Part shown: in pieces, positions 1-5,714 of the stretch
Layout: each line of letters starts with the position of its first letter
Position numbering within the stretch: position 1 is the first letter of the stretch
Origin: SM23-28-2 sp964512285
Lineage (GTDB): Bacteria > Chloroflexota > Dehalococcoidia > SM23-28-2
DNA length: 11,309 nt
Direction: 5' to 3'
Assembly: GCA_964512285.1 (NCBI GenBank)
Contig: CAZEJO010000050.1
Span: forward strand, 1 to 11,309
Notes under the pieces: model-generated
The model's input: the letters and a program-made list of their open reading frames with translations, nothing else
Told to the model about the DNA's origin: nothing
Databases searched by the model: none
Position numbers and translations under genes: made by a program

Positions 1-19
1 AAACACTACACCTTCTGTC

Positions 20-1201
20 TCAGGAGCTCTTGGCCAGAAGTTCGACCACCCGATTGAGGATGCGCTGAGCCAGCTCGTTCTTGGTCATGTCCGGCAGACG
101 CTCTTCCCCGCCCGCCCGGTCGAGGATGACCACGCGGTTGGTGTCGGAATCGAAGGCGGTCTCCGGGCCGCTGATGTCGTTCGCCACTATCAGGTCGAGC
201 CCCTTGCTCTCCAGCTTCCGGCGCGCGTTGGCCACCAGGTTCTCGCTCTCAGCCGCGAACCCCACCCTGACGAAGCCCTTGCCCGCCTCGGCCAGGATGT
301 CCGGCGTCCGCGTCAGCTCCAGCTTCAGCGTCTTGGCCCGACGCTTCATCTTCTGCTCCGCCGTGGCAACCGGCTCGTAGTCAGCCACCGCCGCCGCCAT
401 CACCAGCGCCTGGGCGTCACGGCACTCCTGCACCACAGCATCGCGCATCTCGACCGCCCGCTGCACCGGCGCCAGCCTCACCCCATAGGGGGTGGGCAAG
501 GCCGTGGGGGCGCTCACCAGCACCACCTCCGCGCCGCGGTCCCGCGCCGCTTCGGCTATGGCGTAGCCCATCTTGCCGGAAGAGTAGTTGCTCACGTACC
601 GCACCGGGTCGATGGGCTCCCGTGTGCCGCCGGCCGTGACCACTACCTTGCGGCCGGCCAGGTCGCCCTCTCGCCCCAGGACGCAGTGGATCGCTCCCAG
701 AATCGTCTCGACGTCCGCCAGCCGGCCCAGGCCCATGCGCCCCGAGGCCAGGCGGCCCATCTCCGGCCCCACGATGGTCATGCCGCGCTCTCGCAGCGTC
801 TCCAGGTTGGCCTGGGTTGCAGGATTCTCGAACATCTGCGAGTCCATCGCCGGGCAGACCAGCACCGGCGCCTTGGTCGCCAAGACAGTGACGCTCACCA
901 TGTCCTCGGCCAGCCCGTGCGCGAGGCGAGCCATCGTAGTGGCCGTGGCCGGCGCTATCACCACCACGTCGGCGCGGCGCGACAGCTCGACATGCTCGAG
1001 CGCTCCCTCGAACATGTCCACGATAACGCTGCCTTGTGTCAGCGACCGGAAGGTCAGCGGCGTAACGAACTCGGTGGCCGATGGCGTCATCACCACATCG
1101 ACGCTCGCTCCGGCCTGCACCAGCTTGCTGGCCAACTCCGCCGCCCTGTGGGCCGCGATACTGCCCGTCACTCCTAGAACGACAACCTTACCCTTGAGCA
1201 T
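20..1201 (-). CDS. coaBC: Bifunctional phosphopantothenoylcysteine decarboxylase / phosphopantothenate-cysteine ligase (CoaBC, Dfp)
   Basis: This cytoplasmic enzyme makes 4'-phosphopantothenate into 4'-phosphopantetheine: the CoaB half ligates cysteine and the CoaC half decarboxylates with FMN. The 393-residue length is normal for the fusion. The N-terminal flavoprotein domain (about 1-175) shows GSIAAHRAAEL near residue 13, the catalytic His at 70 (EHVEL) and the substrate region PAMDSQMFENPATQ at 117-130. The CoaB domain (about 183-390) shows GGTREPIDPVRYVSN at 191-205, SSGKMG, AAAVADYEP at 269-277 and a KMKR version of the KIKK lysine motif at 284-287. Odd points: the usual PASANT motif reads PATATT, the PxMNxxMW Asn is Asp120, and the active-site Cys of the LACG clamp is Ser153. 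I recall the Asp/Ser pair in other phyla, so this looks like a natural subtype rather than a dead enzyme. The ATG lies 1 nt after the coaX stop, which implies translational coupling. Confidence 0.96.
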   Translation of the reverse strand: MLKGKVVVLGVTGSIAAHRAAELASKLVQAGASVDVVMTPSATEFVTPLTFRSLTQGSVIVDMFEGALEHVELSRRADVVVIAPATATTMARLAHGLAEDMVSVTVLATKAPVLVCPAMDSQMFENPATQANLETLRERGMTIVGPEMGRLASGRMGLGRLADVETILGAIHCVLGREGDLAGRKVVVTAGGTREPIDPVRYVSNYSSGKMGYAIAEAARDRGAEVVLVSAPTALPTPYGVRLAPVQRAVEMRDAVVQECRDAQALVMAAAVADYEPVATAEQKMKRRAKTLKLELTRTPDILAEAGKGFVRVGFAAESENLVANARRKLESKGLDLIVANDISGPETAFDSDTNRVVILDRAGGEERLPDMTKNELAQRILNRVVELLAKSS

Positions 1202-1202
1202 C

Positions 1203-1967
1203 TCAGCTATTCATCTCGTAGATAAACCGCAGCCCCGTGAGAGTGAGGTTGGTGTCCACCACGTCGATAACGTCCGTTTCCTGACCCACCAGCTCGGCCC
1301 AGCCGCCGGTAGCCACCACCTTCGCCTCCTCTCCCAGCTCCTCCTTGAAGCGCCCGACAATGCCCTCTACCAGGGCCACGTATCCGTAGATTACCCCTGA
1401 TTGCACGGCAGCCACCGTGTTCTGCCCGATTGCCTTCTTCGGCCGCGCCAGCTCCACTCGATACAGCCTCGCCGCCCGCCGGAAAAGCGCCTCGGCCGCG
1501 ATGACCAGGCCAGGGGCGATCGCTCCCCCCAGATAGTCGCCGTCCTTCGATATGGCATCGAACACTGTAGCAGTTCCCAGGTCCACCAGAATGAGCGGCG
1601 GTCCGTACAGCCTGATGGCGGCCACCGCATCGGCCACTCGGTCCGCCCCTACCTCGCGAGGACTATCGTACAGGATGCGCAGGCCGGTGCGCACCCCGGC
1701 GCTCACCGCCAGCGGGCGCACGCCAAAGTAGCGTCGGCACACCGACTCGAAGATGGGGTCCAGATCGGGCACGACGCTCGCCATCACAGCAGCATCGATT
1801 TGCTCAGCCCCCACGCCCTCATGTCCCAGCAGGCTCACCATCAGGACGCCATACTCGTCCGCCAGCCTGTTCACGTCGGCCGCCAGACGCCAGCTCGCCC
1901 TCAGCCTTTCCCCCTCGAACACCCCCAGCGTGATGTTGGTGTTGCCTACGTCAATACCCAAAAGCAT
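1203..1967 (-). CDS. coaX: Type III pantothenate kinase (CoaX)
   Basis: It phosphorylates pantothenate with ATP, the first committed step of coenzyme A synthesis. The 254-residue length fits the family. Motifs of the ASKHA-fold CoaX family are intact: phosphate-binding DVGNTN at 6-11, SVVP at 64-67, GADR at 107-110 with the catalytic Asp109, DLGTAT at 129-134 and GGAIAPG at 147-153. Type III kinases need a monovalent cation and are not feedback-inhibited by CoA (family knowledge). The ATG is supported by GGAGGGAG (complement of 1976-1983) 8 nt upstream and by a promoter further upstream. It is the first gene of a coaX-coaBC operon, so the pathway's first and next two activities are made together. 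Confidence 0.96.
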   Translation of the reverse strand: MLLGIDVGNTNITLGVFEGERLRASWRLAADVNRLADEYGVLMVSLLGHEGVGAEQIDAAVMASVVPDLDPIFESVCRRYFGVRPLAVSAGVRTGLRILYDSPREVGADRVADAVAAIRLYGPPLILVDLGTATVFDAISKDGDYLGGAIAPGLVIAAEALFRRAARLYRVELARPKKAIGQNTVAAVQSGVIYGYVALVEGIVGRFKEELGEEAKVVATGGWAELVGQETDVIDVVDTNLTLTGLRFIYEMNS

Positions 1968-1975
1968 TGCCCCTG

Positions 1976-1983
1976 CTCCCTCC
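1976..1983 (-). promoter_or_regulatory. Ribosome binding site of coaX
   Basis: The minus strand reads GGAGGGAG, ending 8 nt before the coaX ATG (1965-1967). This is a strong Shine-Dalgarno match and fixes the start. Confidence 0.75.
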
Positions 1984-2002
1984 GAATCCTCGAGGCCGAG
2001 CC

Positions 2003-2032
2003 ATTATAGCTCTCAGCCAGAGATGCCAGCAA
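2003..2032 (-). promoter_or_regulatory. Promoter of coaX-coaBC
   Basis: On the minus strand there is a perfect TATAAT (complement of 2003-2008) and TTGCTG (complement of 2027-2032, half-matching TTGACA), separated by 18 bp. The predicted transcript would start near 1996, giving a leader of about 30 nt that contains the coaX ribosome binding site. It is divergent from the dnaA promoter about 80 bp away. Confidence 0.6.
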
Positions 2033-2072
2033 CCCAGCGTTCGCAACACCCGGACGGTTTGAGGTTTCTGAA

Positions 2073-2119
2073 AGGGTTAACATTTTCCCGCCCAGTTACC
2101 ATAAAACCCTTGTAACCCT
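2073..2119. repeat. Inverted repeat overlapping the dnaA promoter
   Basis: AGGGTTA at 2073-2079 and TAACCCT at 2113-2119 are exact reverse complements 33 bp apart, flanking a relatively AT-rich stretch. The right arm overlaps the -35 box of the dnaA promoter. A DNA-bound regulator is possible; two 7-bp arms at this distance could also be chance. Confidence 0.3.
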
Positions 2120-2138
2120 CATACTGCCTTGCTATGTT
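2110..2138 (+). promoter_or_regulatory. Promoter of dnaA
   Basis: TTGTAA at 2110-2115 and TATGTT at 2133-2138 are 17 bp apart. Transcription would start near 2145 and leave a leader of about 54 nt before the ATG at 2199. The -35 box overlaps the right arm of an inverted repeat (AGGGTTA at 2073-2079, TAACCCT at 2113-2119). No consensus DnaA box is visible in this upstream region, so I see no direct sign of classic DnaA autoregulation here. Confidence 0.5.
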
Positions 2139-2183
2139 GCCCCCGTCCGCCGGAAACCACTGCCTGTGTTCCATTTTGCCACC

Positions 2184-2190
2184 GAGGGGG
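2184..2190 (+). promoter_or_regulatory. Ribosome binding site of dnaA
   Basis: GAGGGGG ends 8 nt before the ATG at 2199. This supports that start over the in-frame GTG at 2166, which has no purine-rich motif before it. Confidence 0.65.
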
Positions 2191-2198
2191 AATCTGTC

Positions 2199-3569
2199 AT
2201 GAAGGATCCGGCTGTTTGTCGGCTGGAGACAAGTGCTCAGGACTTGTGGGAGCTAGCCCTTAATGAGCTCCAACTACAGGTGACACGTCCCAACTACGAG
2301 ACGTGGCTCAAGGATACCATCGGCCTGCGTTTCGACAACGGCTCCTTCGTTGTCGGAGCCCCCAACGACTTCGCCACCGAGTGGCTTTCGACCAAGCTCC
2401 GTCCCCTTATCGCCAAGACCCTTACCGGCATCATCGGCCACCCCGTAGAGGTGACCTTCCAGCTCCTCGGTTCCTACCCGGAGGCCGCGCCCGCCAACGG
2501 TCCCCTGTTCAAGCCCGAGACCGCCCCGCCACCACCGCCACCTCCACTCCCACTGCCTCGCCTCAACGAGCGCTACACCTTCGAGCGCTTCATCGTGGGC
2601 CACGAGAACCGTCTGGCCCACGCCGCCTCCCTGGCAGTGGCCAACAAGCCCTCCGGCGTCTACAACCCGCTGTTCATCTACGGTGGCACCGGCTTGGGCA
2701 AGACCCACCTCCTCCACGCCATTGGCCACAGGGCCTGGAGCAACCACCACCGCGTTCTCTATGTTACCGCAGAGCAGTTTACCAACCAGTTCGTCACCTC
2801 TATCGCTCAGGGCCGCACCGAGGAGTTCCGCGCCAAATACCGCCACGTTGACATCCTCCTCATCGATGACATCCAGTTCCTGGCAGGCAAAGAGCGCACC
2901 CAGGAGGAGTTCTTCTACACCTTCAACGACCTCCACGCCGCCAGCGGCCAGCTCGTCATCAGCAGCGACCGCTCACCCAGACTCATCTCTCTCCTTGAGG
3001 ATCGCCTGCGCTCCCGCTTTGAGTGGGGACTCATCGCCGATATCCAGCCGCCCGCTCTCGAAACCCGCCTCGCTATCCTGACGACCAAGGCCGCTGAGCT
3101 TCAGCAGGAAGTGAACCCCGACGTACTCCATTTGCTGGCCCAGCGCTGCCACAACAACATCCGCGAACTCGAAGGCTCCCTCAACCGCATCGTCGCCTTC
3201 GCCCGCCTCCTCCGCGCGGCCATAACCCTCGAGCTCGCCGCTGAGGCCCTGGCTCCCGTCTCACCCTCCCCCGAGAAACCCCATCCCACTCCCCAGGCTG
3301 TCCTCGACGTCGTCGCTCAGTACTTCGACCTAGCCGCTCCCGCCCTCACCGGCAGGAGCCGTGCCAAGGAGATCGCAGAGGCTCGCCACATCGCGATGTA
3401 CCTCCTGCGTGAGGATGCCCACCAGCGCGTCACCGAGATCGCTTCCCTCCTCGGTGGCCGCGATCATTCCACCGTGATCTACGGCCTACGCAAGATAGAC
3501 AACGTCCTCACGACAGACCCTCAGTTCACGCGTCAGATAGGCGAGATCCGCACCCTCCTAATAGCCTAA
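2199..3569 (+). CDS. dnaA: Chromosomal replication initiator protein DnaA
   Basis: DnaA is the AAA+ ATPase that binds DnaA boxes, melts oriC and helps load the replicative helicase. All four domains are visible in the 456 residues. Domain I (about 7-90) begins DLWELALNELQLQ. A very short linker (about 95-122) contains seven consecutive prolines at 110-116. The AAA+ domain starts with LNERYTFERFIVG and has Walker A GGTGLGKT at 162-169, Walker B LLIDDIQF with Asp223-Asp224, and LRSRFEWGL carrying the usual arginines. Domain IV ends with the DnaA signature GGRDHSTVIYGLRKID (Asp422-His423). I chose the ATG at 2199 because GAGGGGG lies 8 nt upstream; an in-frame GTG at 2166 would add 11 residues of no family character. 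dnaN does not follow, unlike the common dnaA-dnaN order. The coding strand is strongly C-rich at third positions, unlike the next gene. Confidence 0.98.
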   Translation: MKDPAVCRLETSAQDLWELALNELQLQVTRPNYETWLKDTIGLRFDNGSFVVGAPNDFATEWLSTKLRPLIAKTLTGIIGHPVEVTFQLLGSYPEAAPANGPLFKPETAPPPPPPPLPLPRLNERYTFERFIVGHENRLAHAASLAVANKPSGVYNPLFIYGGTGLGKTHLLHAIGHRAWSNHHRVLYVTAEQFTNQFVTSIAQGRTEEFRAKYRHVDILLIDDIQFLAGKERTQEEFFYTFNDLHAASGQLVISSDRSPRLISLLEDRLRSRFEWGLIADIQPPALETRLAILTTKAAELQQEVNPDVLHLLAQRCHNNIRELEGSLNRIVAFARLLRAAITLELAAEALAPVSPSPEKPHPTPQAVLDVVAQYFDLAAPALTGRSRAKEIAEARHIAMYLLREDAHQRVTEIASLLGGRDHSTVIYGLRKIDNVLTTDPQFTRQIGEIRTLLIA

Positions 3570-3570
3570 G

Positions 3571-3579
3571 TTATCCACA
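3571..3579 (+). other. Consensus DnaA box
   Basis: It reads TTATCCACA, the exact 9-bp consensus for DnaA domain IV, 1 nt after the dnaA stop codon. With the opposite-facing site at 3585-3593 it forms a perfect inverted repeat, TATCCAC (3572-3578) and GTGGATA (3586-3592), with a 7-bp spacer. Confidence 0.8.
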
Positions 3580-3799
3580 AAGGTCGTGGATATCCGCCCG
3601 CTGTGGTGGAAAACTTCACTTGACTGTTCTTATGCCCTCGCCACTCTTTTCCCCCTCACCAAACCAACTTCTCAGCCCACAGTCTTTCCACCACCAGTTC
3701 CACACACACTTCCCATTCAACCCCCGAAGCTCTCCACGGCCTCAACATCTCTACTAAGACTACGATCTAACGGATCTCATCCATGTTGTTCCCGCAAAG

Positions 3800-3818
3800 T
3801 ATAATGAGTACGGGTGGA
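3800..3818 (+). promoter_or_regulatory. Promoter -10 element and ribosome binding site of obg
   Basis: A perfect TATAAT at 3800-3805 lies 18 nt before the obg ATG (3824). No good -35 hexamer is seen at the expected distance. GGGTGGA at 3812-3818 is a plausible Shine-Dalgarno with a 5-nt spacer. A start near 3812 would give a very short leader. Confidence 0.45.
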
Positions 3819-3823
3819 CTACT

Positions 3824-5086
3824 ATGATCGATCAAGTTGAGATCTGGGTTATTGCTGGTGATGGTGGCGCTGGAGCCATGAGCTTTCGCCGTGAGAAGTT
3901 CGTGCCTCGTGGTGGCCCAAATGGTGGCGATGGTGGTGATGGTGGCAGTGTCGTTCTGCTGGCTGACACGTCTTTGCGTACGCTGTGGGATGTAGGGCGT
4001 CGCCGTCAGTGGAAGGCTGAGAGGGGCCAGCATGGCCGTGGCTCCAATATGTACGGCCGTCGAGGGAAGGATTTGATCATTCGCGTCCCTGTGGGAACTG
4101 AGGTTCGCCGCAAGCAAGAGAACGGGGATCTATCTGTGATTGGGGATCTTACAGAGGCTGGCCAGACGTTGGCCATAGCTCACGGCGGTCTTGGTGGCTG
4201 GGGCAACGCTCACTTTGCCACCTCCACTAATCAGGCTCCCCGCATAGCGCAGAGAGGGCAGAAGGGCGAGGAAGTGAGGCTGGTCCTCGACCTCAAGCTG
4301 TTGTCAGACGTTGGCATCCTCGGTGTGCCGAACGCTGGCAAGTCCACCCTCCTGGCGGCTATCTCCGCGGCGCATCCGAAGATCGCCTCCTACCCCTTCA
4401 CGACCGTCGAGCCTGTGCTCGGTGTGGTGGACATGGGCTACACTACGTTTGTGGTGGCTGAGATACCGGGGCTGATTGAAGGAGCGCATGTCGGAGTAGG
4501 GCTGGGTCATGATTTCCTCCGCCACGCGGAGAGGGCGCGCATGTTCGTCCATCTGCTGGATGGTACTCGCCCCGATCCCCTGCAGGATATGGATGTGATC
4601 AACCGCGAGTTGGCGCAGTTCCGAGAGGACTTCGCGGCTAAGCCCCAGGTCGTGGCGGTGAACAAGATCGATGTCCCGGATGCGGCCCGCCGCACAGCCG
4701 AGCTGAGGGAACTGTTGACTGCGAGGCACATCGAACCGTTCTTCATCTCTGCCGCCACTGGCGAGGGCGTGCGGCCGCTGTTGGAGCGCGTCGCCCAGGA
4801 GCTGTCGACGCTGGTGGAGGAGGAGCCATCCCCGACCCTGCCGGTGGTGAAGCCGCGGCCGCTCAGGGCGCGCTTCACCGTCTCCGTGTCCAACGACGTC
4901 TACAGGGTGAGCGGCGAGCGCCTGGAGGCATTCGCTGAGATGATGCCGCTGGATCAAGAAGAGGGGCAGGCAGAGTTCTGGCGGCGTCTGACTCGCTGGG
5001 GCGTCGTAGCTGCCCTCAAACGGGCCGGCATTCAGCCCGGCGCCAAGGTATGCCTGGGCCGGACAGAAGTGGAGTGGGAAGGTTGA
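3824..5086 (+). CDS. obg: GTPase Obg (ObgE/CgtA)
   Basis: Obg is a ribosome-associated GTPase that takes part in 50S subunit maturation and in (p)ppGpp and cell-cycle control. Its 420 residues include all three family domains. The glycine-rich Obg fold (about 1-158) carries GDGGAGAMSFRREKFVPRGG near residue 12. The GTPase domain has G1 GVPNAGKST at 167-175, the threonine-containing switch SYPFTTVEP, G3 EIPGLIEGA from residue 213, G4 NKID at 280-283 and G5 SAATGEG. A C-terminal OCT domain (about 350-420) contains VYRVSGERLEAFAEMMPLD and ends in a VEWEG tail. The G3 motif normally begins with Asp (DIPG) and here reads Glu213, a conservative but notable change at the Mg-linked position. The gene opens with G- and T-ending codons, in contrast to the C-ending usage of dnaA. 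It overlaps nadD and shares its transcript. Confidence 0.97.
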   Translation: MIDQVEIWVIAGDGGAGAMSFRREKFVPRGGPNGGDGGDGGSVVLLADTSLRTLWDVGRRRQWKAERGQHGRGSNMYGRRGKDLIIRVPVGTEVRRKQENGDLSVIGDLTEAGQTLAIAHGGLGGWGNAHFATSTNQAPRIAQRGQKGEEVRLVLDLKLLSDVGILGVPNAGKSTLLAAISAAHPKIASYPFTTVEPVLGVVDMGYTTFVVAEIPGLIEGAHVGVGLGHDFLRHAERARMFVHLLDGTRPDPLQDMDVINRELAQFREDFAAKPQVVAVNKIDVPDAARRTAELRELLTARHIEPFFISAATGEGVRPLLERVAQELSTLVEEEPSPTLPVVKPRPLRARFTVSVSNDVYRVSGERLEAFAEMMPLDQEEGQAEFWRRLTRWGVVAALKRAGIQPGAKVCLGRTEVEWEG

Positions 5087-5688
5087 GGCTGGGCGTCCTC
5101 GGCGGCACCTTCGATCCCCCGCACGTCGGCCACCTGATGCTGGCCGAGGAGGCCCGCCAGGCGCTTGAACTGGACCACGTGCTGTTCGTGCCTGCCGGCG
5201 CCCCCTGGCGCAAGGCAGGGCAAGAGCTGTCGCCGCGGGAGGACCGCCTGGCGATGGTGCAGCTCGCCGTAGGCGACAGCCTACACTTCGCTGTCTCGAT
5301 CCTGGAGATTGAGCGCGAAGGCCCGTCCTATACGGCAGAGACCCTCGCGGCGCTGCACCAGAACCTGGCTGACGATAGTGAGATATTCTTCATTCTGGGG
5401 CAAGACTCTCTCGCCGACCTCCCCAACTGGAGGGAGCCGCAGCGCATCATATCGCTGGCTCGACTGGCCGTGGCAGTGCGTACCGACTGGGAGGCTGCGA
5501 AGGCGGATGCTCTGGAGAAGGAAGTCCCCGGCATCTCTCAGCGCCTCGTCTGGCTGGACATGCCGCGCATCGATATTAGCTCCACCGCCGTGCGAGATAG
5601 GGTGCGCCAGGGGCTATCGATCCACTACCGGGTGCCGCCAGCCGTCGAGGAGTACATCCGCCAGCACGGGCTGTACGTGGGGAGCTAG
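5083..5688 (+). CDS. nadD: Nicotinate-nucleotide adenylyltransferase (NadD)
   Basis: NadD adenylates nicotinate mononucleotide to deamido-NAD in the cytoplasm, the step before NAD synthetase. It is a nucleotidyltransferase-fold protein with GGTFDPPHVGH at residues 7-17 (HxGH motif) and the second signature ISSTAVR at 165-171. PAGAPWRK and the GQDSLADLPNWRE segment are also typical. The start is uncertain. I prefer TTG at 5083, which overlaps the obg stop as TTGA, has GGAG (5071-5074) 8 nt upstream and puts the usual few residues before GGTFDP (201 residues). GTG at 5074 adds 3 residues. ATG at 5050 adds 11 residues, has no well-placed ribosome site and lies inside obg. The obg-nadD pairing suggests translational coupling. 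It converges with gyrB, with only 26 bp between the two stops. Confidence 0.95.
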   Translation: MRLGVLGGTFDPPHVGHLMLAEEARQALELDHVLFVPAGAPWRKAGQELSPREDRLAMVQLAVGDSLHFAVSILEIEREGPSYTAETLAALHQNLADDSEIFFILGQDSLADLPNWREPQRIISLARLAVAVRTDWEAAKADALEKEVPGISQRLVWLDMPRIDISSTAVRDRVRQGLSIHYRVPPAVEEYIRQHGLYVGS

Positions 5689-5714
5689 GTTCGGCTTGAC
5701 GTAGGAACCCTTGC

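Larger units (their letters stand above)
3570..3823 (+). other. oriC: Probable chromosomal replication origin (oriC) between dnaA and obg
   Basis: This 254-bp non-coding stretch starts at the dnaA stop. It has a perfect TTATCCACA at 3571-3579, paired with a 7/9 box in opposite orientation at 3585-3593 (reads ATATCCACG on the minus strand). Further degenerate boxes are an 8/9 match on the minus strand at 3605-3613 (TTTTCCACC, allowing A or T at the third base), CTTTCCACC at 3684-3692 and AGTTCCACA at 3696-3704. Positions 3641-3720 are almost free of G (3 G against 38 C by my count) and about half A+T, a plausible unwinding region. The plus-strand G/C bias inverts across this segment. Neighbouring dnaA and gyrB fit an origin. 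No long AT-only tract is obvious, so the exact unwinding site is unsure. The short frame at 3586-3804 has no family character and I treat it as non-coding. Confidence 0.65.

Noticed and set aside
2274..2936. 220-codon minus-strand frame inside dnaA
   Set aside because: It is antisense to a fully recognised dnaA. Its Val/Gly/Glu-rich product mirrors the C-rich third positions of the sense gene.
3586..3804. 72-codon plus-strand frame in the dnaA-obg gap
   Set aside because: It has no ribosome site, is dominated by Pro, Ser and Thr from a C-rich repeat-like tract, and overlaps the DnaA boxes and the obg -10 element. Non-coding origin sequence explains it better.
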